Part shown: piece by piece, positions 49,156 through 57,831 of the stretch
How the letters are laid out: each line of letters begins with the position of its first letter
Position numbering within the stretch: the stretch's first letter is position 1
Origin: Rhizobiaceae bacterium
Lineage (GTDB): Bacteria; Pseudomonadota; Alphaproteobacteria; Rhizobiales; Rhizobiaceae
NCBI GenBank assembly: GCA_023953845.1
Contig: JAMLJC010000002.1
Span: 802,088 to 866,087, forward strand
Length of the DNA stretch: 64,000 nt
Reading direction: 5' to 3'
The notes under the pieces: generated by a model
Databases searched by the model: none
Seen by the model: only the letters and a program-made list of their open reading frames with translations
What the model was told of the DNA's origin: nothing
Program-made: the position numbers and the translations under genes

Positions 49156-50440
49156 CGACGAGTGCGAAAGCCTTCTGCGCGATTGGCGCTTCTTCGCCCG
49201 GCCGGAGCAGATCGCGCCTGAGGGTGACTGGCTCAACTGGCTGATCCTAGCCGGTCGTGGTTTCGGCAAGACCCGGACAGGCGCGGAGTGGACGCGGGAG
49301 CAGGTCAAGGCCGGGGCTTCCCGCATCGCCCTGATCGCGCCGACGGCGTCGGATGCCCGTGACGTCATGGTGGAAGGCGAGAGCGGTCTTCTGGCTGTCT
49401 GCTGGGCCGGCGACAAGGCCTATTCGGGCGATCCGATCGGGCGGCCGTCCTATGAGCCGTCGAAGCGCCGATTGACCTGGGCCAACGGAGCAGTCGCGAC
49501 GCTCTTCTCTGCCGAAGAGCCGGAGCGTCTGCGCGGACCTCAGCATGAGGTAATGTGGTGCGACGAGCTCGCCGCATGGAAATACCTGCGCGAGACGTGG
49601 GACATGGCGCAATTCGGTCTCAGGCTGGGCAACCAGCCGAGGACCTGCATTACGACGACGCCGAAGCCGCTGCCGCTGGTGAAGGAGATCGCGAAGGACC
49701 CGCGCACGGTCATCACCCGGGGCTCGACCTTTGACAACGCGTCGAACCTGGCGCCGACCTTTCTCAAGACGATCAGGGAGAAATACGAAGGCACCCGCCT
49801 CGGTCGGCAGGAACTGAACGCCGAGATCCTTGACGATCTGCCGGGGGCGCTGTGGTCGCGCGACGCGATCGACAAGACCAGGCTGAGGCAGGTGCCTGAT
49901 TTGCAGCGTATCGTGGTGGCGGTCGATCCGTCAGGCACGAAGGGTGAAAGCGACGATGGTGACGAGATTGGCATTGTCGTGGCAGGCAAGGGCGTTGACG
50001 GGCGCGGCTACATTCTCGCTGACCAGACTTGCAAGCTATCTCCCGACGGATGGGGGCGTCGAGCTGTCGCTGCATATCATGGAGGTTGGTCGCAGACGCC
50101 AGAGCGGTTTCGGGCCGACCGGCTTATCGCGGAGCGCAATTTCGGCGGGGCCATGGTCCAGCATGTCATCAAGACCATCGATCCGAAGGTCGCCTACAAG
50201 GAAGTCACAGCCAGTCGGGGCAAGGTAGCCCGGGCCGAGCCTGTGGCCGCCCTCTACGAACAGGGCAGGGTGAGCCATGTCGGTTCATTCCCCGAGCTTG
50301 AGGATCAGATGTGCCAAATCGATGCGTCTGGCTACATCGGTGAAGGCTCGCCAGACCGCGCCGATGCGCTGGTCTGGGCTTTGACCGAACTGCTGGTCGA
50401 TGGGTCGAGCTATACGCTCGCGAACGTGGATAGGCTATGA
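49088..50440 (+). CDS. terL: Terminase large subunit
   Basis: About 450 residues. The ATPase has Walker A LILAGRGFGKTRTGAEW and Walker B HEVMWCDELAAWK; the motor's coupling motif TTTPKPLP follows. The RNase H-like nuclease domain has VAVDPSGTKGESDDGDE and later acidic residues (SPDRADALVWALTE). It packages DNA into proheads. I favour a TTG at 49088 with AAGG upstream; ATG at 49073 or 49112 is possible. It overlaps the small-subunit gene. Confidence 0.92.
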   Translation: MNVSSFASMAPEQIRSALASLTDDECESLLRDWRFFARPEQIAPEGDWLNWLILAGRGFGKTRTGAEWTREQVKAGASRIALIAPTASDARDVMVEGESGLLAVCWAGDKAYSGDPIGRPSYEPSKRRLTWANGAVATLFSAEEPERLRGPQHEVMWCDELAAWKYLRETWDMAQFGLRLGNQPRTCITTTPKPLPLVKEIAKDPRTVITRGSTFDNASNLAPTFLKTIREKYEGTRLGRQELNAEILDDLPGALWSRDAIDKTRLRQVPDLQRIVVAVDPSGTKGESDDGDEIGIVVAGKGVDGRGYILADQTCKLSPDGWGRRAVAAYHGGWSQTPERFRADRLIAERNFGGAMVQHVIKTIDPKVAYKEVTASRGKVARAEPVAALYEQGRVSHVGSFPELEDQMCQIDASGYIGEGSPDRADALVWALTELLVDGSSYTLANVDRL

Positions 50441-51846
50441 GATTCTGGAGCAAAATATTTGGAGAGGGAGCCGCAAAGCCCCAAACCTTTATCCCAGATA
50501 ACATCCACAGCTTAGCAGGGCTTGGCGACCCCCTACGGGACAAGGCTGCAGGCGTCTACTATGCCGCCCCGGTGCTGACCGATCTCGATCTGCTCAATGC
50601 CTATCGCGGCTCATGGCTGCCGCGAAAGATCGTGGACATTCCGGCGCTGGATTCGACACGGAAGTGGCGCGACTGGCAGGCCGAAGCCGATCAGATCGAG
50701 AAGATCGAGGAGGAGGAGAAGCGCCTTGGACTGAAGGCTAAGGTCTATGAGGCTCGGGTGAAGGCCCGTCTGTTCGGCGGCGCGGCGATCTACATCGCGA
50801 CCGGCGACCGTGATCCGTCACAGGAATTGAAAGCGGAGCGCATCAAGACGGGCGGCATCAAGTTCCTGACGGTTCTGGCTCGACGCGGCCTCAATCCTGG
50901 CGAGATCGAAACTGATCCCGAATCGCCGCATTACGGCCAGCCGAAGGTTTACGTGCTGTCATCCGACACTCGGCAGGTCGACATTCATCCGTCGCGTCTT
51001 GTCCGCTTTGTCGGCGCGCCGTTCCCGGATGACGAAGTTCCGGACGCCCTGATGAATCGCGGATGGGGTGATAGCGTCCTGGCCTCTACTCTTGGGGCAA
51101 TCAAGAACGCGGACGGCACGGCCGCCAACGTCGCGAGTCTCGTTTTTGAAGCTAAGATCGACGTCGTGAAGGTCCCGCAACTCATGGCGAGTCTGTCGAG
51201 CCCAGAGTATCGATCGCGGCTGTTTGATCGTTTCGCCCATGCGGCTTTCCGCAAAGGGAATCTCGGCACGCTGATCCTCGATATGGAGGAAGAGTATCAG
51301 CAGAAGTCGGCGACGTTCCAGACGTTGCCCGACGTCATGGACCGTTTCCTGCAGATCGTGGCCGGCGCGGCGGATATCCCGCTGACGCGGCTGCTGGGTA
51401 CGTCTCCCGGCGGGCTGAACAGCACGGGTGAGGCCGATACCCGCAACTATTACGACAGGATCGCCTCGATGCAGTCCATCGAGATGACGCCCGCCATGCA
51501 GTTACTGGACGAGTGCCTGATCCGCTCCGCGCTTGGCTCCCGGCCGCCCGAGGTGCACTACATCTGGTCTTCGCTCTGGCAGATCAGCGACAAGGAGCGC
51601 TCCGAAATCGGTAAGGCCATCGCCGAGACGATCTCGACGCTCACGAACACCGGGCTGTATCCGCAGGAGGCGCTTGCGACGGCCGGCGCAACGGCGCTGA
51701 CGGAGCAGTCGATCCTCCCGGGATTGGAAGGCGCGATCGAGGATGCTGGCGGTCTGCCGGATTATGATCTTGAGGCGGAGAAGGAAGCTGAGGCCGAAAT
51801 GGCGCGGATCGAGGCGGCTGGGAAGAACAAGCCGGTCAAGCCGTGA
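50437..51846 (+). CDS. Phage portal protein (DUF1073)
   Basis: 469 residues of the DUF1073 portal family: LTDLDLLNAYRGSWLPRKIV, DIPALDSTRKWRDWQ, then ARLFGGAAIYIATGDRD and IPLTRLLGTSPGGLNSTGEA. The LLGTSPGG and GGLNSTGEADTRNYYD blocks are very typical. It forms the ring at the packaging vertex. Some databases attach an anti-CBASS label to DUF1073 relatives; this one has all the portal features and sits in the portal slot. Confidence 0.92.
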   Translation: MRFWSKIFGEGAAKPQTFIPDNIHSLAGLGDPLRDKAAGVYYAAPVLTDLDLLNAYRGSWLPRKIVDIPALDSTRKWRDWQAEADQIEKIEEEEKRLGLKAKVYEARVKARLFGGAAIYIATGDRDPSQELKAERIKTGGIKFLTVLARRGLNPGEIETDPESPHYGQPKVYVLSSDTRQVDIHPSRLVRFVGAPFPDDEVPDALMNRGWGDSVLASTLGAIKNADGTAANVASLVFEAKIDVVKVPQLMASLSSPEYRSRLFDRFAHAAFRKGNLGTLILDMEEEYQQKSATFQTLPDVMDRFLQIVAGAADIPLTRLLGTSPGGLNSTGEADTRNYYDRIASMQSIEMTPAMQLLDECLIRSALGSRPPEVHYIWSSLWQISDKERSEIGKAIAETISTLTNTGLYPQEALATAGATALTEQSILPGLEGAIEDAGGLPDYDLEAEKEAEAEMARIEAAGKNKPVKP

Positions 51847-52640
51847 TCCGCTACGATCTCGCCACCATGGTGGAGCGCAGGAAAGGCACGACGGCGCTTC
51901 TCCCGCCCATCGAGGACAGCGTAGGCGCCAAGGCCAGCTACCTGAAGGCGCTGCGGGCCATGCTGAGGGCCGCCAACGCCTATGTTCGGGAGATCATGCT
52001 CCCGGAGATCGAGCGGGAGATGGCCGCGACGCTGATGCGGGATATCGGTGATGACGTCTTCGTCCGGTTCGCCGGGTTTGTCGCCAACCTCGCCTCTGCC
52101 GCCGAGCAGATGGTCGACCGCGTCCTTGGGTTGGAGGCGAAGCGGCACACCGAGACGTTCAAAGCCACGGCCAAGAAGGCGCTCGGCATCGATCTCAAGG
52201 CTGTTGTGAGGGAGGAAGACCTCGCCGGCTATCTGGAGACGGCAGCAACCCGGAATGTCGGGCTGATCCGGGGCCTTTCCGCCGATCTGGTCAAGCGCAT
52301 TCAGGAGCGGGTCACAACGGCCCTGATCCAGGGCGAGACGGCGAAGGCTCTGCGCAAGACGCTGACCGAGGAGTTCGGTATTGCCGATCGGCGCGCGCAG
52401 CTGATCGCGCAAGACCAGATCGCGAAGCTGAACAGTGACATGAACAGGATCCGGCACGAACAGGCCGGCGTGACGTCCTACAAGTGGCTGACGAGCCGGG
52501 ACGAAAGGGTCAGGCCGCGCCACAGGGAGCTTGAGGGCAAGGTCTACAAATACGGGGAGCCGACTGGCGCCGAGGGCGGTTTGCCGCCCGGCCAGCCGAT
52601 CCGCTGCCGCTGCGTTGCTCGCGGTATTGTTCAGTTCTGA
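51843..52640 (+). CDS. Head morphogenesis protein (SPP1 gp7 / Mu F-like)
   Basis: 265 residues. The C-terminal phage Mu F/gp7 domain is clear: AQLIAQDQIAKLNSDMNRIR, then YKWLTSRDERVRPRHRELEG, and PGQPIRCRCVARGIV with the paired Cys typical of the family. It is a minor head protein that associates with the portal. ATGA overlap with the portal gene. Confidence 0.9.
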   Translation: MIRYDLATMVERRKGTTALLPPIEDSVGAKASYLKALRAMLRAANAYVREIMLPEIEREMAATLMRDIGDDVFVRFAGFVANLASAAEQMVDRVLGLEAKRHTETFKATAKKALGIDLKAVVREEDLAGYLETAATRNVGLIRGLSADLVKRIQERVTTALIQGETAKALRKTLTEEFGIADRRAQLIAQDQIAKLNSDMNRIRHEQAGVTSYKWLTSRDERVRPRHRELEGKVYKYGEPTGAEGGLPPGQPIRCRCVARGIVQF

Positions 52641-52852
52641 TCTGGCAGGAAGCGCCTGAGATCGTCGGGTACGTCGATCTCGACGCTGTCGACCTTCGCC
52701 TTGTACGAGGCTGGCGCGCACCACTCGTAGATCAGGCCGAAGCGGTGCTCGGAAAGCTCGTCCTGCCGTTTCAGGTGGAGCTCGATGGCCTCGACCCTGA
52801 TGGCGAGGTTGAGGATCAACTGCCGAAGCTCGCGAAACTGGTCATCGGTCAT
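52631..52852 (-). CDS. Small minus-strand protein within the head operon
   Basis: 73 residues: MTDDQFRELRQLILNLAIRV then EAIELHLKRQDELSEHRFGL, a likely coiled coil, and an acidic tail. It is antisense to the late genes: its stop overlaps the end of the head morphogenesis gene and its start overlaps the next gene's ATG on the other strand (both use CATG at 52850-52853). Probably a moron, or a short antisense ORF. Function unknown. Confidence 0.5.
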   Translation of the reverse strand: MTDDQFRELRQLILNLAIRVEAIELHLKRQDELSEHRFGLIYEWCAPASYKAKVDSVEIDVPDDLRRFLPDQN

Positions 52853-54014
52853 GGGTGATTTTTCGGTCCCGCTCGGCGCATGGAAGGGTCAGGCAGCATT
52901 CATCATCGGCGGTGGTCCGTCAATTGCCGCATTCGATTGCGGTCGATTGCAGGGCCGGGGCAGGGTGATCGCGGTCAACGATGCGGGCCTCTACAAGGCG
53001 CCATGGGCCGATATCCTGTTCTGGGCCGATCGGCGATGGCTGGACTGGAACGTCGACAAGCTCGGCCTGCACACCGGCCAATTGAAGATCACGCGGAAGA
53101 AGCCGCACATACCGACCGGCCATGACGTGAAGACGCTGGATTTCCTGCCGCGCAAGCTGTCGCACTGGCCCGAGGCGGTCGGTGGATGGTGCGGCGGATC
53201 GTCGGCGATCAACCTGGCGTATCTGCTCGGGGCAAACCCGATCATCCTTCTCGGCTTCGATATGCGGCCAGGGAACTGGCACGACAACCACAAGCTGCCG
53301 TGCCTGTCAAACCAGCACCGGGACAAGTTCATCCCGACGCTGGAGGCGATGGCACCCCAACTGGAAGAGCAGGGCGTGGCGGTGCTGAACACGAACGAGC
53401 GGTCGGCCCTTCGGTGCTTTCCGTTCGCCGATATCGAGGACCTTCTGAGCATGGACGATATCGCCCTTGTCGAGCGGGAGAAGTATCTCGCGATCTGGCA
53501 GCGGCCGGAATACCGCAGGGTGTCGCCGGGCATGCTGGAATGCGAGCGGGCGTTTGCCGTCTGCGATATGAAGCCGGTTCGCAGCCTGATCGATTTTGGC
53601 TCGGGGCCGTGCCGCGCAACCAAGTGGTTTGAGGAAAAGGGCCTCGACGTCCTCGCCATCGACTTCGCGCCGAACGCGCGGGAAACCGACGTTCCGTTCG
53701 TGGAAGCCTGTCTGTGGGATTTGCCCGCAGGAATCCCGCGCGCCGACTATGCCTTCTGTGCCGACGTGATGGAACATATCCCGCTGGCGAAGGTGCTGGA
53801 CGTGCTGGCGAACATCGAAAGCCTGACGCGCAGGTCTGCCTATTTCCGCATCGCGACCCGTCCGGACAAGATGGGGCCGCGCTTTCTGAAACAGCCGCTG
53901 CACATGACCGTGAAGGACGCGGATTGGTGGCGCCGGCAGGTCGAGGCGCATTTCCCGCTGGTCGACGTGATCGAAAACACCGGTCGCGACGTGATCCTGT
54001 TGGCGAGGTCGTAG
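52851..54014 (+). CDS. MptE-like (DUF115) domain fused to a methyltransferase
   Basis: 387 residues. The N-terminal half resembles the MptE/DUF115 nucleotide-binding fold: AAFIIGGGPSIAAFDCGRLQ, GRVIAVNDAGLYKAPWADIL then FWADRRWLDWN. The C-terminal half (from about residue 240) is a class I methyltransferase: LIDFGSGPCRATKWFEEKGL (motif I), VLAIDFAPNA and YAFCADVMEHIPLAKVLDVL (EHI after motif IV). The ribosome-binding site is poor. Its place between portal-associated and protease genes suggests modification of virion proteins or DNA, but the substrate is unknown. Confidence 0.68.
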   Translation: MGDFSVPLGAWKGQAAFIIGGGPSIAAFDCGRLQGRGRVIAVNDAGLYKAPWADILFWADRRWLDWNVDKLGLHTGQLKITRKKPHIPTGHDVKTLDFLPRKLSHWPEAVGGWCGGSSAINLAYLLGANPIILLGFDMRPGNWHDNHKLPCLSNQHRDKFIPTLEAMAPQLEEQGVAVLNTNERSALRCFPFADIEDLLSMDDIALVEREKYLAIWQRPEYRRVSPGMLECERAFAVCDMKPVRSLIDFGSGPCRATKWFEEKGLDVLAIDFAPNARETDVPFVEACLWDLPAGIPRADYAFCADVMEHIPLAKVLDVLANIESLTRRSAYFRIATRPDKMGPRFLKQPLHMTVKDADWWRRQVEAHFPLVDVIENTGRDVILLARS

Positions 54015-54022
54015 AGACAATC

Positions 54023-55159
54023 ATGAAATTCACCGATGCAGTGAGCATCGCTGGCACCCGCCGGCGCGATGACGGCTACCTTGTCGCCGATGCGCGCGTG
54101 GCCCGTACCGGCGTCCAGCTTTATGCAGGCTATGAGGTCGGTAAGCCCGAAATGGCCGTGGTGCGCGTCTACCGGCCCGATGCCGAGGTGTTCAGCCGGG
54201 ACACTCTGGCGAGCTTCGCGCATCGCCCGGTGACGAACGACCATCCGGCCGAGCCGGTGACGGCCGACAATTGGAAAGACCACGCCGTCGGCAACACGTC
54301 GGACGAAGTGGCCCGCGACGGTTCCATGATCCGCGTCCCGCTGATGGTGAGCGACGGAGCGACGATCAAGCTCATCGAGGATGGCAAGCGCGAACTGTCG
54401 GCCGGCTATACGTGCGATCTCGCCTTCGAGACCGGCCAGACGGCCTCCGGCGAGGCGTACGACGCCATTCAGAAGAACATCCGGGCGAATCACGTTGCCA
54501 TCGTGCAGCGCGGCCGCGCCGGTTCCGAGGTCCGCATCGGCGACGATGCAGGCAAGTGGGGCGCGAGCCCTGTCACACCCCAGACAGCAGATGAAAGGAC
54601 AAGCCAGATGGCTGATGCTCTGCGAAAAGTGCTGGTCGATGGGCTCCAGGTCGAGACGACCGACGCAGGCGCCCAGGCTATCGACAAGCTCCAGAAGGAC
54701 TTGGCGTCATCCGCCGCCAAGATCGACACCCTGACCGCCGACCACGCCACGGCGCTCGCGGCCAAAGACGCCGAACTGGCGAAGGCGCACGCCGAACGCG
54801 ATGCTGCCAACGCCAAGATTCTCGACGCCGCCGCGCTCGATAAGCTCGTGCAGGCTCGCGGCGACCTGATCGCCACCGCCAAGGCTATTGCGGCCGACGT
54901 GAAGACGGACGGCCTGTCCGACGCCGAAATCCGCAAGGCGGTCGTCGTCGCCAAGCTCGGCGATGCCGCTGTCAAGGACAAGGCGGAAGCCTACATCGAC
55001 GCCCGCTTCGATATCCTCGCCGAGGATGCGGCGAAGAGTGTCGATCCCGTCCGTGCCGCCCTGCAGTCGCAGGATCGCGCACCCCTCACCAACGACAACG
55101 GCCAGGCCGCCTACGAAAAGCGCCTTTCCGATGCGTGGAAGCCGAAGAAGGAGGCCTAA
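54023..55159 (+). CDS. DUF2213 prohead protease with scaffold-like C-terminus
   Basis: 378 residues. The first 180 match DUF2213 prohead maturation proteases: FSRDTLASFAHRPVTNDHPA, VSDGATIKLIEDGKRELSAG then YTCDLAFETGQT, and NHVAIVQRGRAGSEVRIGDD with candidate His/Ser residues. The last 180 are an Ala/Lys-rich coiled coil (TADHATALAAKDAELAKAHA) typical of scaffolds. A likely internal start at 54608 makes the scaffold alone. It processes capsid precursors. Confidence 0.88.
   Translation: MKFTDAVSIAGTRRRDDGYLVADARVARTGVQLYAGYEVGKPEMAVVRVYRPDAEVFSRDTLASFAHRPVTNDHPAEPVTADNWKDHAVGNTSDEVARDGSMIRVPLMVSDGATIKLIEDGKRELSAGYTCDLAFETGQTASGEAYDAIQKNIRANHVAIVQRGRAGSEVRIGDDAGKWGASPVTPQTADERTSQMADALRKVLVDGLQVETTDAGAQAIDKLQKDLASSAAKIDTLTADHATALAAKDAELAKAHAERDAANAKILDAAALDKLVQARGDLIATAKAIAADVKTDGLSDAEIRKAVVVAKLGDAAVKDKAEAYIDARFDILAEDAAKSVDPVRAALQSQDRAPLTNDNGQAAYEKRLSDAWKPKKEA
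54608..55159 (+). CDS. Nested scaffold protein from internal start
   Basis: An in-frame ATG at 54608 (MADALRKVLVDGLQVETTDA) follows AAAGGA (54594-54599) at good spacing, exactly at the junction between the protease and coiled-coil parts. Lambda C/Nu3 and other phages make their scaffold this way. The 183-residue product would be the major prohead scaffold. The dual start is inferred. Confidence 0.6.
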   Translation: MADALRKVLVDGLQVETTDAGAQAIDKLQKDLASSAAKIDTLTADHATALAAKDAELAKAHAERDAANAKILDAAALDKLVQARGDLIATAKAIAADVKTDGLSDAEIRKAVVVAKLGDAAVKDKAEAYIDARFDILAEDAAKSVDPVRAALQSQDRAPLTNDNGQAAYEKRLSDAWKPKKEA

Positions 55160-55162
55160 GCA

Positions 55163-55639
55163 ATGGCTGTTCAGACCACCTACAACGAGACGATCGATGC
55201 GGCCCGTGCCGGCATGATCGCCAATGAGGAGCCTGTCGTCCTCATCTCCCGCACCATCATCGACGCGGCCGGCGTCGGCTTCGGCAAGGTCGTGCAGGAG
55301 GCCGCCACCGACGGCTCGAAGGACGGCCAGTGCACCGCCGACATCGATACGGCGGACATGGATGCCTACAAGTTCCTCGGCATCACCGTCCGCGAACGTT
55401 CCGTCCGCCCCGAGACGCCCAACAAGTTCGCCCAGTACGAATCCGCTCGCATCATGCGGCGCGGCGTCATCTGGGTCGAAGTCGCTGGCGCGGTGAAGGC
55501 TGGCGAGGACGTCACCGTCACGCTCGCTTCCGGCGTTCTCGGCACGGCCGGGGTCGGCGCTGGTGTTGTCGCAATTCCGAATGCTCGCTGGGAAAGCTCC
55601 ACCTCCGGGGCTGGCCTCGCGAAGCTTCGTCTGGGCTAA
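55163..55639 (+). CDS. Structural cement/head decoration protein (DUF2190-like)
   Basis: 158 residues: VQTTYNETIDAARAGMIANE at the N-terminus, then GVIWVEVAGAVKAGEDVTVT and NARWESSTSGAGLAKLRLG. This is the Gp24/DUF2190-like cement protein normally placed just before the major capsid gene. A GGAGG sits before the ATG. It stabilises the capsid. Confidence 0.83.
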   Translation: MAVQTTYNETIDAARAGMIANEEPVVLISRTIIDAAGVGFGKVVQEAATDGSKDGQCTADIDTADMDAYKFLGITVRERSVRPETPNKFAQYESARIMRRGVIWVEVAGAVKAGEDVTVTLASGVLGTAGVGAGVVAIPNARWESSTSGAGLAKLRLG

Positions 55640-55652
55640 GGAGGCCTGATCC

Positions 55653-56585
55653 ATGAACGTGAACGTCACCTTCGACGCCCAGGCTGCGCTCGGCTTCGTC
55701 CGCTCGCAGACCACGCACGTCGAAACGGCCGTCAACGAGACGGTCTACCCGGACATCCAGTATCCGACGCTCATCCCGGTCGACACGTCCGCGCACCCCT
55801 TCGCGCAGACCGTGACCTATTATTCGTCCGACAAGTTCGGCAAGGCGAACTGGATCAACGGCAATGCCGATGACATCCCGCTCGCTGGCACCGAACTGAC
55901 CGAGTTCAAGACCAGCGTCTACACCGCCGCGATCGGCTACGGCTGGGGCTGGGAAGAGGTCAACGTCGCGATGATGTTGGGCCGCAATCTGCCCAACGAC
56001 GACGCCATGGCGGCCCGCCGTGCCTACGAGGAGATGGTCGATCGCGTCATGCTCTACGGTGACGCAACGAAGGGCTTCAAAGGCCTAATCGACTATACCG
56101 GCGTCAGCGCGGCCAGCCTGACCAACGGCGACTGGACTGGGACGGGCGCTACCGAGGATGACATCCTTCAGGACGTGAACGACCTCATCATGGGTACAGC
56201 CACGGACACGGCCTATACGTCCATGGCGGACACGCTGCTCATGTCGCACACGCGCCTGAACTTGCTGGCGACCACGCGGCTGGGCGATACGCAGAGCACC
56301 CTTCTGGAGTTCCTGCGCCGCAACAACACCTATACCGCGACCACGGGCCAGCCGCTGACGATCCGTGCCATGCGCGGCCTTGCCACGGCTGGCGCCGGCA
56401 ACACGCAGCGCATCATCGCCTATCGCCGCGATCCGCAGGTGCTGAAGGCTCACATCCCGATGCCTCACAGGTTCCTACCGGTCTATCAGGACGGCCCGCT
56501 GCACTGGGTCGTTCCCGGCGTCTTCCGTCTCGGCGGGTTGGACATTCGCCGCCCGAAGGAAGTCCGCTACGGCGACGGAGCGTGA
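55653..56585 (+). CDS. Major capsid protein (DUF2184, HK97 fold)
   Basis: 310 residues of DUF2184: VETAVNETVYPDIQYPTLIP, YYSSDKFGKANWINGNADDI then GYGWGWEEVNVAMMLGRNLP, and DATKGFKGLIDYTGVSAASL. These are the usual capsid landmarks in this phage group. GGAGG precedes the ATG. It should form the shell, with an E-loop and A-domain as in HK97; no separate N-terminal prodomain is evident. Confidence 0.88.
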   Translation: MNVNVTFDAQAALGFVRSQTTHVETAVNETVYPDIQYPTLIPVDTSAHPFAQTVTYYSSDKFGKANWINGNADDIPLAGTELTEFKTSVYTAAIGYGWGWEEVNVAMMLGRNLPNDDAMAARRAYEEMVDRVMLYGDATKGFKGLIDYTGVSAASLTNGDWTGTGATEDDILQDVNDLIMGTATDTAYTSMADTLLMSHTRLNLLATTRLGDTQSTLLEFLRRNNTYTATTGQPLTIRAMRGLATAGAGNTQRIIAYRRDPQVLKAHIPMPHRFLPVYQDGPLHWVVPGVFRLGGLDIRRPKEVRYGDGA

Positions 56586-56588
56586 CCC

Positions 56589-56948
56589 ATGGCGAAGGTC
56601 GTCAACCACCATCACTCGGCGCTCGGCCTGCCTCTGGGCGGGCCGGTGCTGCCTTCCGGCGTGGAGACTGAGGTCAAGCGCTGGAACATCATCAAGGGCC
56701 ATGCCGTGGTCAAGGCGTGGCTTCAGGCGAGAGTTATCGAGGAAGTAGGCTCCGATGAGCCTGCTCAGCCCGAGCCCGCTCCTGGGCCTTCCCCTGAGCC
56801 CTTAGACGATGAGCTTACCGCTCTGCGCTCCGAATATCAGGAGAAGGTGGGCAAGCGCGCCTATCACGGTTGGAACGTGGAGGCGCTGAAGGCGAAGATC
56901 GCCGAGGCGAACGACGCGGCGGCCGAAGACGCCACGGAGTTGCCATGA
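56589..56948 (+). CDS. Hypothetical head-region protein
   Basis: 119 residues. The N-terminus (MAKVVNHHHSALGLPLGGPV) is beta-like; a Pro/Glu linker (DEPAQPEPAPGPSPEPLDDE) leads into a helix (KRAYHGWNVEALKAKIAEAN) that resembles HeH/LEM-type DNA- or protein-binding tips. Conserved between capsid and connector genes in related prophages as I recall. Function unknown. Confidence 0.65.
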   Translation: MAKVVNHHHSALGLPLGGPVLPSGVETEVKRWNIIKGHAVVKAWLQARVIEEVGSDEPAQPEPAPGPSPEPLDDELTALRSEYQEKVGKRAYHGWNVEALKAKIAEANDAAAEDATELP

Positions 56949-57337
56949 CCTATGTTCCGCCGACCGCCGCCGATCTGAAGGCGAGGTTTCCCGAGTTCAC
57001 GGCGGTCAGCAACACGCTGATAGACCTGATCCTTGCGGAGGCTATCCCGCAGGTTGGCGAAAGCTGGCTTGAGCGTGACCGCAGGCCGGCCACGCTCTAC
57101 CTCGCGGCTCATTTGCTGGCGATGGAGGGCGAGCCGGGGAGAACGTTGCGCGGGGCGTCGGGCGCAACGGCTGGTACGGGGCCGGTGAAGCGCTTCAAGG
57201 TCGGAGATGTCGAGACGGAGTTTGCCGGCAACGGCACATCGGCAGGCGGCGGCGCATCGTCATTCGCCTCGACTGAGTACGGCCTCCGGTTCCTCGATCT
57301 GATGCGGCGCAACTTCCCCGCCGTCGCGGTGGTGTGA
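56945..57337 (+). CDS. DUF4054 head-tail adaptor
   Basis: 130 residues. MTYVPPTAADLKARFPEFTA at the start, then LAAHLLAMEGEPG, is the recognised DUF4054 layout, an adaptor that joins portal and neck. Its ATG overlaps the previous stop and its TGA overlaps the next ATG. Confidence 0.82.
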   Translation: MTYVPPTAADLKARFPEFTAVSNTLIDLILAEAIPQVGESWLERDRRPATLYLAAHLLAMEGEPGRTLRGASGATAGTGPVKRFKVGDVETEFAGNGTSAGGGASSFASTEYGLRFLDLMRRNFPAVAVV

Positions 57338-57831
57338 TGGGCGTCACGATCAAGGTTGTCCGCAAGGGCGATGGCGCGGGCTTTCTCTCGCGTATCGTGC
57401 GCGCCATTCGCGGCCCGAAGAAGGTCAAGGTGGGATATCCCGGCAGTGCTGGCGGGGACGTGGTGATGAAGGCGTTCTATAACGAATTCGGCACGAAGGG
57501 TTCGGGGAAGGGCTTCAAAACGCCTCGCGGTGGCGGCTTCGGAGGGCCAATCCCCGAACGCCCGTTCATGCGGCTCGCGATGAAGAAGGGCCAGCCGGAA
57601 TTTCGGCGTGTCGCCATTGGAGCCGCGAAAGAGATCATCGCCGGCCGTTTGGATATGCGAGGAGCGCTCGCCAAACTCGGAACAGAAGGCGTTGAGCAGG
57701 TCAAGGATTCTATTTCCGATCTTTCGAGCCCGCCAAACAGTCCAGTTACCGTTGCGATCAAGGGATCGAACAAGCCGCTGATCGACACTTCCGACATGCG
57801 CAATCGCACGCAATGGGAAATCGATCGATGA
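57337..57831 (+). CDS. Neck/tail completion protein (HK97 gp10-like)
   Basis: 164 residues. KKVKVGYPGSAGGDVVMKAF then YNEFGTKGSGKGF and PERPFMRLAMKKGQPEFRRV match gp10-type proteins that cap the neck. I use the ATG at 57337 (TGATG overlap); a GTG one codon earlier is possible. The product should be in the virion. Confidence 0.75.
   Translation: MGVTIKVVRKGDGAGFLSRIVRAIRGPKKVKVGYPGSAGGDVVMKAFYNEFGTKGSGKGFKTPRGGGFGGPIPERPFMRLAMKKGQPEFRRVAIGAAKEIIAGRLDMRGALAKLGTEGVEQVKDSISDLSSPPNSPVTVAIKGSNKPLIDTSDMRNRTQWEIDR

Noticed and set aside
50437..51846. Portal gene as an anti-CBASS (Acb1-like) protein.
   Set aside because: The whole length matches DUF1073 portals and the gene sits between terminase and head morphogenesis; I see no separate phosphoesterase signature.
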